In this document: positions 13,924 to 28,900 of the stretch, piece by piece
Layout: each line of letters opens with the position of its first letter
Numbering within the stretch: position 1 is the first letter of the stretch
Virus record (IMG/VR): IMGVR_UViG_3300042549_007551
Location: 1-64,000 of that record
Direction: 5' to 3' (one strand)
Length of the DNA stretch: 64,000 nucleotides
Source of the DNA: a virus
The notes under the pieces: generated by a model
Told to the model about the DNA's origin: nothing
Databases searched by the model: none
The model's input: the letters and a program-made list of their open reading frames with translations, nothing else
Position numbers and translations under genes: made by a program

Positions 13924-16900
13924 TTAACGGAGTGCAACACGACTACGTCTATACCGTACATACTGACGCCACTTTGTATTCTTAACTAAACTATAAGGAT
14001 TAACTCTAGGCTTACGCATAGTTCCGTACTTAGTAAACCAGTCTCTATAAATATTTTCATACTTAGCCCAACGTCCATTGCTACCATAAAGATAACGATA
14101 ACGTTTCGGTGTGTACTTTTCATAATCAGGTACAGTATACAAAGGTAATATGCCTGAACTTAATGGAATGATTGGGTTTTTATTCTTAGAAACAAACGGA
14201 GCTAAAGGACCTTGTGTTAACTGTTCTCTTACAGGTAACTTATTAAGTACGTTACTAATAGGACCTGCAATAGCTAACTGTCTTATGCTTTGTAAAACAT
14301 CTTTTGTTTCTAAAAACTTAGACAAACCTCTTAATAAAGGACGTTGTCTATCTAATAACGAACGACCTGGATCACTTAGTAATTTTTGTACATCAAACAA
14401 ACCAAACCCAAGACGTATACCAACACCATTATATATACGTAACCAACCGTTTTGCATTTCAAATAATTCAAATGGACTGTATTCTCCATCATCATCTGTG
14501 TATTGTCCATACACACCGTCAATAATATCACTCAATAATACAGACATTCTTGGATCTAATATACGATCAATCCAGTTTGTTAAGGAACGAACAGGGAAAG
14601 ATAAATAAGGTATGTCTGCAAGTAACTGCATTTCTAAAGGACTTCTTAATCCGTAATTAAAAAATCGTTTAAGAGAAGAGTTAACAGCTTCTTGGAAAGT
14701 GTAACCTCTTAACTGTCTGTCTAATAAGTAACCTGCAATACGACCTACGTTTTCTATGTTAGCGTTTAAATCAGAGTAAGTATATTTATAACCTTTATGA
14801 ACTAAACCTAATAAACCTTTATTAAATAAACCATTCTTTTCTTTTTCTATTTCATCATAAACTTCTTTAAAGGTTCTTGTTTCAGTATCATTGAAATCAT
14901 TTAACTTTCTTTCTTCTACAATATTTCTTAAGTACTCAAAAGTTTCTTGTCTATATACGTCTACTTGTGCGTTTGTTTGCATGAAAGCACTGACTTCAAA
15001 CAATATCTTTTTAAGATCTTCATAGTCAGCAGAGTACACAGGTTGACCGTTGCTATCTAAAGTAGTTTTATATTTTTCTAAACGTTTATTAATACGTTGA
15101 CGATAAAGATTTGTTTCTCCTGGATTAAACTTTAATGAATCGTACAATGTAAAATATTCTGCGAACCTTGTGTCCCCTAAAAAAGCTACTGATTCTTGAA
15201 GAGCAATATTATATGTAATATTTTTTAAAGCTTTTACATTTTTAAATTTAGAAGTAACTTTGATATTATCTAAATCTTTTATATCTTTAACACCAATAAC
15301 AACGTTTAAAATATAATTACCAATACCTTCTAAACGTTGACTAATTTCTTTTGCTTTAATTAAACGAGTTTCTATTCTTTTTTTAACATCTTCTTTTTTA
15401 ATAGCTTCTGCACCGTCAATATAATTTTTTAATCTATCTTTTATAATATAAAAGTTTTCTGTGATCGTTAAAACTTCTTCATTTGTTACGTTATCTTTCT
15501 TTAAAAGTAACGATAACATCTTATCATATGCAGTTTTAACTTCTAATAAACTTAATAAACGTTCTTCAGATACATCTTTATAAATGTTATAAACATCGTG
15601 AGTCAACCCCATGATTCTAACGATTTGTTTTCTATTTTTAAATGCACCGAAAACACCAAAGTCTTTATAGAGTTCACTATATAATTGAGTCCATGTATCT
15701 AAATAGTTTCTCATAATAAACCCATAGTTAAATCTCATTAATAACTTTTCAAGGTACTGTAACTGTGCTAATATGTTTGACCAACCACCTTTAAATCTAA
15801 ATGGTTTATAAGCTTGGTTATACAAACTCATTAATGAATCGATTGTTACAAATCCAAATTGTAAATTAACACCTTCATCAGCTTGATATTTTTTAATAAG
15901 ATTAAATATTTTTTCTAAATCTTTCCAACTTCTAACATCAATTTGTTTAGTAGTTAAAGATAAATCTTCTTTAAAATTAATATTATCTAAATCTACACTA
16001 GTATATTCTTTACCATTAAAAATAATTGAATTAACTTTTTTATCTTTAGGGTCATTTAATTGTTTGACATATGATTCTATTTCATCAAAGCTATTAAATC
16101 TTACTTTATCTCTATGCTTCGCCGCCCCTATGAACTGTTGCCAACGTGTTTTCTTTTCCCATTCTGGGTCGTTTTTTCTAAACAAATCACCAACACGTTT
16201 TATTAAACCTTCAGAAGCGTAACCATCTTTTACCACAACTAGTCTAATAAAATTAGAATTACGTTTAACATGTTCATACATTGTTTTAAAATCGTATACT
16301 TCTTTTTTAGTTTTGTTACCATTTTGGTCTACAACAATAATGTCTTTTTTATACATACTTGCTAACGTAATAAAAGGAACAACTGATTTATCAATGTTCA
16401 TTAAATTAGTATGTTTAATTCTTTCAACATCTTGTTTACTTAAAGTTTCTTCATCACCCATGATTCTAGGTATACCTTGCTTTAATAAATCCATGCTTTC
16501 GCCTTCAGGAGTATGTAATAAAAACATACCTTGAGCAAACTTACGTGAGAATATTTTAGATATAACTGCTAGTTTAATATCACGTCTTCTCTTTTCTAAC
16601 TCTAATAATTTCTTGTTAAAATAATCTAAGGTATCTTGTTTGCTAAGATCTTTGACTTCATCAATAGCTAACTTTACTTTATTTTCTTCGTTTGATTTTT
16701 GTAATATAAGATTACCTAATGTTTTTATTCTAATTTCTTTACGTTTTATTTCATCGTTTTTACTACGAAGATTATTGTCAGCCACATTTATTTCTTTTAT
16801 GTATCTTTCAATACGATTAAATGATAATTCTTTATTCAATAAACGAATTGCAATATCATTAACAGTCGTTTTATCAACAGTTTTATTTCTGCTGTTATAT

Positions 16901-19900
16901 ATTTTTTGTTTGTCTTCTGTTACTATTTTAAATTCTTTAAATGCGCTAATAAGAACATCTATTAAACTATCAATAGTTACTACGTCTCGTAAAGATTCTA
17001 AGTCTTGGTCTTTTATAAACTCTAAAGCAGTTAATCTTTCTAAGTCGCTGGCATTAGTTTGTTCTGAACCAAGCGCTTTGCTATAACTATTACCATACGG
17101 TTCTAATAATTCACTTGCAATAATACTTGCTTGTTCTTTTAAGGTAGATACAGTTGCACTGTTTTGACTTTTATTTAAACGTTGTGTAACGTTGCCACTT
17201 TCAATATCAATGTTAACGTAGTTAGCATCTACTTCTCTTGAGCTTAAAAAGAAATCTTTACTTGCTTGATACTTCTTATCTAGGTTTAAACGTAACTCTT
17301 CTTTGGCATTATAACCATTAAACTCAAGTAATAACTTATATAAGTAAAATGTTTTATTTAACCACGATATTTCTTTACGATCAATTCTATCATTTGATTC
17401 AGTACCACTGCTATAGCGTGCGTTAATTTCGTTATACGTATTATTTGCCACATTAAACAACCTTAAGATTCTATAAGCAGGCATTTTTATAGCAACTAAT
17501 TCACCTAAGAAAGCATTAACAGTACCTGTTACACCGTTAATAGTTACTTCCGTATCTAATGATTCTTCTAAAGCACCTTTGTTTTTGTAGAAAACAATTG
17601 CAACTTCTTTAATAATATTAAAATAATAAGTTGAAATTTCATCAGGTATTTTTGAATCAGGGAATAATTCTTTCTTAGCATATTGATTTATAACTGTAGT
17701 AATATCATCAATTGCTTTACTTTTTCTAGTGTAGCTTTGTGCTATTTGTACGTTTTTACTTTCTTCATTGTTGTCAATTTCTTTTTCTAATTCTAAATTT
17801 CTTATTGATAAATTATTTGTTTCAATAGGATCACTATCTAATCCAATTGCCAAAGCGTTTTCATGTGCTTCATCTAAACCAATCGTTACTTTTCTTACAC
17901 TTAATTTATCTACATTTTCTTTAACACGTTTTTTAAAGTCTCTTAAGAATTTAGTAACATCCATTCTTAAAGCACCGTGCTTTGCAATACCAATAATAAT
18001 TGTAGCATCGTTAGATTGTTTTCCTAAAATACCACGATCTATAATAACTTGATCTAAGTAATCACTACTATAGATATCAGCCATTGTACTAATGGTTGGT
18101 TTCTTTTTATCGTTAGTAACTTTATCGTTATCTTTGATTGCTTTTTTAAACTTTTTAACGTCTGCGTTATTTCTTCCAAAGTAAAATAAATGTAAATACA
18201 TTTCTTCTACTTCATTTAATTTAGTTTGTTCCATATTTCTTTTAACTAAGTCTCTGTATTTTTCTATTAAAGAACGATAAAAAGGATTTAGTATATCATC
18301 TTCTTTATTAGCAGGCTTTTGATAGTACTTATCAAAGTGTTTTACAATAGCACCCAATTTATATTCTGATTTTAAAGCAAACCCAAATGAAGACATCTCT
18401 TGTCTAACTAATAAAGATAAATAATTCTTATCAAAAATTAAACCTAAGATTTCATCAACACTTTCTTTAAAGTATTCTTTGTATTTAGCAGCATCTTCTT
18501 TATCGATATATACTTTTTTATCTTTATCATAAGCAACTTCTTTAAACCAACTATCATAAATAGTTTCGTTTAACTTTCCTTTAACTTTACTAATAAAAAC
18601 TTTCTTGTCTTTTTCTAGTTTATTTTTTCGGTCAGTAACATTTAAACTTAAATCAGATTCAATATTAATATCGTTAAGTATTCCTTTTAAATTTGTTGCG
18701 CTTAATATTTTATCTGAGAGTGATCTTATTGTTACAACACCTAAGTTAGATTTAAAAGCGTGCCAAGCATTTCCTGTTTGATCTTTATTCATACCTAAGA
18801 AAGGACTTATAATACTTGTTACGTTTTGTATTTTTCTTAAACCACCAAATACACCGATACCGTTTTTAGATGCTTGGAAACGTGTAATAGTTTCAATCAA
18901 ACTTTGAGTATGTAATATTCTTAAAAACAATTTATAAATAATTTCTTTATCTTTTTCGTTTTTTCTTTTGAAAATAGTTTCAACTTTATTTTCTTTTATA
19001 TATTGTTTATCTTCTAAACTAAAATGTTTTTCAATAACTTCATCATTAACTAATACTAAATCTTCTTTAGTCATGTACTTTGTAACATTGTATTTGTTGT
19101 TCTTGATGCTTTGATCAAACAAATAGTTTCTAGCTGCAATTTTATAAAGCGTTTCGTTTGTTTCTAATATTTTATTGACCGCATCTTTTGAATCATATTC
19201 TTTTAATTCAAAACCTTCGTATGCGTTTTCATTATATACTTCACGAATTGCTACGTTTAAAAAATACTTTTTAGCTGCGTCATCATTTTCCCAACCAACA
19301 ACTTTTGGTATTTCTATTTCGCTAATATCCTTTTTAATACCGGCAAAAATAGTTCCATATAATTCTCCAAAAGAATATGAGGTTCTAATAGGTGTGCCAC
19401 TTGCTCCTTTAAACACAGCTTTACCAACACTTGTTGCCTCAGTACTAATGACATCGGTTCTTCCGTTGCTTTTTACATTAGTAAGTAATTCTTTTCTTAC
19501 ACTTTCTAAGTATCCTTTTTCTTTCTTCTTAACGTTATTAATAGAATCCCAGCTCCAGAATCCTTCATCATAATAACTTTCTTTAGTAGCATCATTCTTA
19601 AAGAATAAACCTTTATTAAATTGTTCATTGTTTAAAGCTATCATACCGATGGTATCACCGTCGTTATCAGCACCCATCATTTTATACATGTAAGGATTTG
19701 CTTCAATAGTTTCATTAGTATGATACCCAACAATCTTTACTGTAGGTGTAGACTTAGCGTCTTGGATAGGCCAACGTGCAGCTAATACCCAACCAAACTT
19801 AATACCTTTATTATTTGTTACAAATTTTACTGTATATGTTTTACTATCAACAACATACATTTTGTTTTCTTTGCCACTTATATTGTCGTTTGTTATCCCA

Positions 19901-22900
19901 GATTTATTTAAGTGAATAATAAAATCTTCTAGTTCTTGTTTAGAAGATAATTTAACTTCGTCTTTGTTATTAACAATAGATACGCTGTTGTTTTTATAAT
20001 TTAAAGCAGTATTTATATTAAAACCATTTATTATTTTTGACCAAGAAGCGTCATCAATTCTGTCTATTTGCAGCCAATCCTTATTCTTGCTTAGTTCTTC
20101 CCATCCTTGTCTTGAAGTTCTTAGTTGGCCTAACATTAAATCAGTGTTAGCTAATAATTGTTGTCTAATACCAGGGTGTTTTCTATAAGTATAAGAAACA
20201 ATAGCACCTGTATTTCCAGTTAAAAATTCGCTAGCTCTATTCATAGCTTTTAAGTTTATTTTAGGTAAGATAATTGTTTCTAATTTTAATCTTGTTTCTT
20301 GATTGCTTGTTCTTATAGAGAAGTTTTTATATGTTAAGTAATTAATAACTTCATCTACCATTGGTGTGTTGGTTTCTAAACTAATTTTTTTAGCCATAGC
20401 TTCAATGTCATAAGTACCGTTTGATTTTTTAATAGAATACTTTTCAATGAAAGGAAGTAACCCGTTGTTTTGTATTTCACTAAACACTTCAATTTCGTTT
20501 CTATCTTTTTGATCTAACAATACTTTCCAATTCACACCTTGTGCTTCTAATATTGCTGAAAAGGATGGAGTTATTGGTACACCACCGATGATGCTACCTT
20601 TAATATCCCGTTCAGCAATGGATATATTTTCTTCTTCAATCAATCTAGTTCTAACATTCATTTTTTCTGCAGTATGTTCTGCATCTAAAATGACATATAT
20701 TTCACCGCGTTGAATATCAATTCCTTTAAAGTTTAAAGTATTAATATCTCCGTTACTTAAAATATTGTTAACAATTAAATCATCTTTAATAACATCATAT
20801 ATAATGTCATTCCATACTGAATGGCCATCTGATGCTTTACCAAAAATACCGTCTAATATTTTTGCGTAATCTTTAGCAGCATCTAATATGATCTTACCTT
20901 CTCTAATTTTAAACGTATCTTTTAATTCTTTTTCTTTACTTCTTAATACACTTAAGTTGTTTTTTGTTAAACCATACTTCTTTAGTAACGCGTTATCTGC
21001 AATATTTTTATAACCATCACCTTGTAATTCATCATTAACTAAATACATTCTAACTGCGTTTAAAGTTTGTTCTAATACTGCTCCACCTGCACCACGCTTA
21101 ACTAAAGATTCTTTGTTAGCGACAATATCAACGCCAAACTTTTCTTTTAAACCAACTACATAACGTATGCCACCCTTAAAACCCCACATCCCTAACCAAG
21201 TTTTATTACCTTCATCCATTCCTACAGCTTTAGCATACTCAGCATCAATTAACAAAGCGTCTTCAAAAGCACCTGGATGATTAATAAACCCAACAATAGT
21301 ATTAACACCTATCTTATGTAAGATATCTCGCTTATAAAATTGATATTGTTTTTCTGTTAAATAGTTAGGTGTAAAGATATTAATAACTTTATCTTTACCA
21401 TTCTTATCTTTATAGGTTCTTAATAATCTACTAGTAATGATTTCTTTTTCTTTTGGATCAGCGATACTATCAATAAACTTACCTAAGTTGTCTTCAATAG
21501 TTGTAGCGTTTAACTTATTTAAATCTTCGTATTCGTAATAATCATTAATAATCTTATAAGGAGTATACTCTAAATAAAGTTTATTAAACGATAATACAAT
21601 ACGCCCTGGGTTTGTATTTAATGTATGAGGCATATCAACATTAAGTGCTGTTAAAGGTGGGTTAGATTTACCAGCTGAACCTTCTGCAGATTTTTCTAAA
21701 TCTAAACTTAAACGCACTACATTTTTTCTAGTCCATATAATTAAAGGACTTGTTGAGTACTGTGGATCAACTAAAAATAATAATTTTGCAGGGTCATTAG
21801 CTTTAAACTTTGATAATATTCTGTCAGCAATACCTCGGTATACCTTAACAATGTCTGAATCTTTTTCGTTACGTTTCGCGCTTTGATAAGTATCATAATA
21901 TCTAAAGAATCTTTGCTTTAATACCGTTGTCATATTAATACGTTCTAATGCGCTGTCTGGTATAGCATCATCAAATACTACAGATTCTCTAAACGCTGCT
22001 ATTTCCTTTGCTTTAATTGCTTTATCTGTTTCGTCTTGGGTGTATTCAAACAAACCATCTTTTTGATGTTTAGCTGCTAGTTTAATAGTTTTTTCAATAC
22101 TGTTATAGCTAGCGTCTATTCCATCTTCTAAGTAAATAGCTTCTTTATTTAAACCTGAAAAACCTAACTTACGTTTTCCACTCTTATCCGTATAGTTAAA
22201 GAACTTAGTTTTTAACCAGCCTTCCATGTCTTCATTAGGCTTGGGTCTATAAACAATGTCTTTAGTTTTAACTTCTAAAATTTTACCTACTTCAACATAA
22301 GTATATCTAAATTTAAATGTTGGCATACCACCGCCAGTAGTAAACTGATAATAGTTATATATGTTATTTTGATTATCCATATAACCAACTAAATAAAAAT
22401 TATCAGATGGAGATTTAGCAAGAGCTATATCGTCCTTTACAATTAAAGCTTCTTTATCTAAACCACGATGAGCATCTTTATATACACGTTTAACATTTTT
22501 AACGCCTAGTTTGTTTATAAACGATTGCTCTTCTCTTTCAGTTGCTACTCGTTGTAAACCATCAAGACGTTCATCTGGTGTAAAGTTATTAATATTTTCT
22601 TCGTTTCCGTTTAAAACTGTAAAAATATTGCTTCTTTCAAATTCTGTTTTAATACGTTCTGTATTTCTTAAGACAGAAATAACTTCTAAAAATTTATTAG
22701 TAATAACTTCGTTATTAATTTCTGTATTGTTTTTTGGTACGCCAATCTTTAAATCATTTAAAAAACTAATGTTACTGTTTACATAGTCTAGTTCTTTTTT
22801 TAAAGCCAATGTAATAAGTGTTCTTAAATTAAACTTGTCTATGTTTTTAAGTATCTTTTTTTCTTCTTCAATAACACTTATTAATCCTCTAGCACCTTTT

Positions 22901-25900
22901 TCTTTACTAAGTAAAGATACTAATGAAGCGTATGTTGTATTATCTTTTAGTTCATTTTGTTTACTTACAAGAATACTTAAGGCTTCATTAAACTTAATAT
23001 TTAAATCAGTATCACTTGCTTTTAAATTACTTAACACAGGTTTAAAACTAGTTCCTAGTAAAGATTTACCTACAGTATTCCAAGCATCTTCTACTGTTTT
23101 TAATTTAATGTCTGCATCTTTTTTAAGTCCGGCTACAATTTCTTTAATCTTTTCTTCTATTTTAGCATCAATAATATTTCTGCCGTTTTCAATACCGGTA
23201 GTAAGTTTAACTAATTTACTTTGTCTTTCGTTAAATTCTTTTAATAACTTATTCTTTTCTTCATTTGTTTTTATTTTTATAATACTAGGATCAACCATTC
23301 TACTTAAAACATCTTTAACTTTTTGAGAGTTTAAATCTATTTTTTGGTCAGCATCTGCAGGAATCAGTGTTAATAAAATTTCCATTTCTTCTAAAGTTTT
23401 ATTTAATAACTTTAAGTTTTCATCTATTTCAAATTTTAACAAACCAAAATCAACACTGTTTGTTCTTATGTATTTAAATCTTTTCTTAGCATTTTCTAAC
23501 TGATTGTTTAAAACATTTTGTATACGATAAGATGTGTTGCTACGAATGTTTTTAATTTTGTCAGCAGCTTTTTTTATAATATTTTTTAAGTCATCGGTTC
23601 CTACTTTAGCAGTAACTATTTCTTTTTTTAAATTTTCAACTTCACTAATTATTTGATTTCTTTCTTTGATCAAAGCGTCTTGTGTAGCTTTAAGTTCAAG
23701 TACTTTTTCTTTATGTGATTTAACAGAAGATAAATTAACGTAAGCAATAAATTTTTTAATTTGTTCTATTTGTTTTTCTACACTGTACAAAGCTTCGTTA
23801 TATTCAAAATCATTTAATTGGGTATCTTTAATACCTAGTTCTTTTTTAACAGCTTTTCTTATTGCCATACCTGTACTGGCAATAGATACACCTTGATCTT
23901 CTTTTAAAACGCCATCTTCTAAATAGTTATTGTATTCAAGTTCTGTGTCTTTTAGTAAAGCATCTGCGTACTTTTCAATATTTTTACTTTCATCTGTGGT
24001 ATGTCTTAACTTCCAACCTTCAATAAAGTAAGCAACTAACATATCTTTTAGTCTAGCTTTTTCAGCAGGATCTTTAGTACTGATGTACTCTAATACAATA
24101 TTTGTAACTGATTTAATTTGTGAATTGTTTCCCGTAAATAAAGCTTCTTTAAGTTTTACATTAACTGTAATACCTAGTTTCTCTTCAATTTCTTTCATTA
24201 ATTTTGTTACAATAATCGAACCTATTTCTTGGTTAAACCTAGTCATCGCTGTTATATCAGCATCGGTTAAAGCAATACCTTTATTAACTTTGTTTAATAT
24301 GTTATTAATTTCTTTTTTATTTGCTTCAATAAGTTTTACTTCTTCGCCTTTATCTACAGCATCTTCTACACTTAAAAGATTTAAACGTTCTCTAACAGCT
24401 TTAGGATCGTTTTGTCTTATTAATTGATAGTATAAATTTGTCTTTAATGTTTTAGATAGTTTAAAAATAAACTCATTATAGTTTACAAAGTCAAAACGTT
24501 TACCGTTGTGTGCAACAATAGGTACTGTGTTAGGTAAAGCATTGATTTCAGAAACAAACAAGCGTATAAATTCAATGTCATTAGGTAAACCGGCAATATT
24601 TTTTATGGTTAAATCAATACGTTTAGTATAGTCATCTAATTCATTTTTAGTTAAGTTGTTATTAATATATTCTTCTAACGCTTTAGCATCCCAATATTTT
24701 TTCTTATTAATATCTGCCCATGCTTTAAAGCCTGCGCTTTCTTTAACATACATTTTAACTTGTTGATCATAGAATCCTTCAAGTTCATCTGACTTAGTAA
24801 TAGTTTTAACACCATTTGAATCTATTGTTTCTTCAATACCGTCTATAAAAATACGGTTTGTCATAAATTGGTTTAAAACATTAAACATTAACTTACCTTT
24901 TACACGTGTAACATTTAAGATTGTTAATTGATAAGGGGTTCTTCTTCCACTTTTTTCTGTAATAGTTTCCATGTCTAACACAACAAAACGATCAGGTATA
25001 TTTTTACCACTTAATTCAATTTGTTTCATGTAGTTAAAGAAGGTAACGATGTTATCAACAACAGCGTTGTGTAAGTTTATACCTTTTTCACCATCAATAT
25101 TAGTGCTTTCAATTAAATCAAGTAATGCTTGTTTACCACCTTGATAGTAGTTTCCTGCTTCAGTAATAATACTATCTAACAGTGCTTCTCTGCTAACATC
25201 TTCTTTTATCTTATAGTTATTTCTATAAGTATCTAAGTTACTATTACCGTAAGGTTTGTTTTTCTTAGCTTCAAGTAAAAGATTATCATGTCTTAACTTT
25301 ATAGGTGCACTTTCTTCTTCTAATAAATCAATTCTTTTATTTAGTTTAGAAATCTTATCAGGATTTACAACTGTGTACGTATTGATTGAGTCACGTCTAT
25401 TTTTAAGAGTAGATAGTTCTGCATTTAATTGTTCTTTACTTTTAATTAAAATATCTTCTTCATCATTAAAAGCTTTTACTTCATTACTTAATAAATAAGA
25501 AACAACTTCATCTTCTTTAACTAAACTAATTCCATCTTTTGCAACACGCTTAACAATGTTCTTAATAACATCTTCTGGTTTTTGATTCCCATATTTATTT
25601 ATGTTTTCTAAAGCAGTTTCAGCACTCTTAATGTTTTCTAAAGTAGTTTTAATATTACTTTTTAATTTCTTTAAATTGTAAATTAACTTTGAGAGGTCTG
25701 TATTTTTACTATTAATAATAATGTTATTTACACTAGTAGAAAATTCTTCTCTTAAAGTTTCTAATTGATCTAATGTGTATTCTTCTTTTTCATCTTTTAA
25801 AATCTGTAAAGACTTTGTTTTTAATTTTAAATTAAATCCACTTGATTTAAAATAAGTTGTGTCTTCTTCATTTATCTTATAGATAAGATTTTTTAAACGC

Positions 25901-28900
25901 TTATATAGTTCTTCACTCTTAAGCGTATACAAAACTTTATATTTATTTGTTTCTTTTTTAACTGTTTCTTTTGTAAGATCTTTCTTTTTTATGTTTAATT
26001 TTTTAAATTTGTAGTCTAAAGCTATTTGTATGTAAGTTGCAACCATAAACTTTTTAAAAACATTAGTATATTTTCTATCATGTGGTTTGTAATCAACACC
26101 AGTTAACTTGCTATCTTGTAATTCTTTGACCTTGTTATCAATTTCTTCTTCATAATTTTTAAAGTCTTCAAATTCATACGTAAAAATAAATTCATTTTCT
26201 AATTCCTGTAAGATGTACTTAGCTTTGTCTAAGTATTTATTTTTTCCTTTAACTAAAGAAGCGGTAGCTTCTTCATTTAATACAAGTTTATTTAAATCTT
26301 GTTGTTCTTTTTTAACAAGTTCTTTTGTAGCTTCTTTTATACCACTAAAATAAACTGTTCTAATATTATTTAGATAGTATTTTACAGAAGCAATCTTACG
26401 TTCTTTAGCGCTTTGTGTATCTTCATCTAAGTAACCTTCATTAACGATGTATTGGTTAATGTTATCTATTCTTTTTTTATTTTTTTCTTCAATGTTTAAA
26501 ACAATCTTAGTAAACTTTTTCCATGAATTAGTTTTAATCTTACTGTCTTTAGGACCGGTAGATAAAGTTTGTTCTAAAGCATCAATATCATCTAATTTTT
26601 TATTAGCATTTAATATGAAATCTTTATATCCAGCTGCATTTGTAATATTGATTTTATATTTCTTTAATATTAAAATAGATTTACTGTTATATAAATTTTG
26701 TAATTTCTTTTTACGTATGTTCTTAAAAGCTATATACTCGTTTGTTTTAAAATAAGTTTTTTCTGCCTCAAGTTCAATTAATATTTTTTCTCTTTCTTGA
26801 AAAAATTCTTTAGGTATAAACGCTTTAACTTTTTCTAAAGCTTGTTTGTTTTCTTTTTCAGCCTTATCTAAAACAGTTAACCAATAGTCATTAAATTCTT
26901 TCATTAAACCAGGATTGTTATTATAAATATCAATTAATAATTTTTCTTTATATGCTGCGTTTTTATCTTTTAATACTTCTATGCTGTTGTTAATACCACT
27001 AACAGCTTCTTCTAGTTTACTAATAGCTTTATTTAAACTAGACATGTTCTTATTAATTATTGTGTTTTCATTGATATCAAAATTATAGTTTAACTTAAAC
27101 CCTCTTTGGCTAGCGTTAACAACTTTTAACTCTTTCTTTAATTCATCAATTGTATCTTTAATACTTAACCAAGTAGTAATAGTAGGCAATTGTTTTAGTG
27201 CCATCTCACTGTTTGCAGCCATACCAAGCTCAACAGTATCATAAACATTACGTGTACTTGCATCTAGTTTTAAACTACTTTCTAAAACATTAACAAGGTT
27301 TTCTATTTTTTCAATACGATCTTCTGCTTCTTTACGTTCTGATTTTGACATGTTGTTTAAAACAGATTCAGGATAAATTAACTTTAATAATTTTTTAACA
27401 CCGTGAACACTCTCAATATTGGTAGCAATTTCTGATAGTTTTAATAATTGATTACTAATATTAGCTTCTTGTATATCCATTAACCCTTGTAAAACAAGTT
27501 TTTCACGGTCTTTAATACCTTCTTGTGTCTTTAATTCAAACTTTTGTACAAGGATATAACCCATAATTGCTTTTACTTGCTCAATGTTAACGCCTATTAA
27601 ATAACCGCGGCTGTTAAAATACTTAACAATATCTTTTAATGCTTCTTCTATTTCAATAACTTTCTTAGGATCGTTAATTGTTTTAACATATCTTTCAAAA
27701 TCTTTTTTATAAAGAGTAATATATTTTTTATCTTGTTCTAAAACTAATAAAGCACTACCTATTTCTTTCATCTTAACAAAGTCGTACTTATCTACACCGC
27801 CTTTTAATAAACTTAATACATTTGTATATCGTGTCATTAAGTTTAAATAAACACTGTCTGGGTTTCTAGTGGATACTTTATCAATTGTTTCTGCATAGTC
27901 TTCATTAATAGAGTGAAAGCTAAAATCAGCCAGTGTTTGTTCTATAACTTGTGCCATAGTACTTTGATAAGAAGGATCTGTATTAGGTTTAAACACAGCA
28001 CTAAAAGCATTTCTTGTTGCTTCTCTAGTAATCTTATTAATATTATTTGGCGTAGTCATTAACAACTGTGGCTTAACAGTTACATTAGTATCAGGTGTAT
28101 CTTTTTCTTTTAAAACAATAATGTCTAGTCTATCGTTAATGCCTTTAACATAAGAACCTGCATTACTTAAATGACTTACACTATTAAATATAGATCGTAA
28201 AATACTGTTTTCAAATGGGTCATCTTGTTGTTTAGTTTCAAAAATATTTAAAGCTTCAAGTTTTTTAATACGTCTAATGTTCTTTTTAGCTGCACCAATT
28301 CTAAATTTATTAACTGCATCTTGCCAAGACCATTGTTGTTTAAACTCATTGTTAATAAACTGTGTTTTAGCAAAGTTAATAATGTTTACAAAAGCAAACA
28401 TGTTATCGTTTTTGCTTATGGTGTTATACAACACATCCATGATTTCATCTAATGTATTGTATTTTGTAAATAAATTTTCAACAGTTTCAAAATCAATACC
28501 TAAAGAATTAAATAATTTCTTAGATAAACTAATTCTTTTTTCTTTTTCATTGTGAGTATGACGTATAACGTTACCTTTATAGTCTTTAAACCCAAATAAA
28601 TATTCGTATAAGTATACTTTAAATTTTTTATTATCATCTAATAAAGGTAAATTTATTAAATTGTAAACTTCAAAAGGACTTTCAAATTTGTTTTCTTTTT
28701 TATTTCTTAATAAGTAAGACATAACTTTAAAGACATTATCGTCAATAGGACCTAATCTAGTCTTACCGCTTTCTTGTTTATACTTGTTTAAATCTATTTT
28801 AAATTGTTTAGCGACAGTTTCTATCGTTGCGTTTTCTTTCTTTAATCCACCATAAAACATAATGTTAATAAAAAGCTCAGTCATATTTCTTGCTTCTTTA

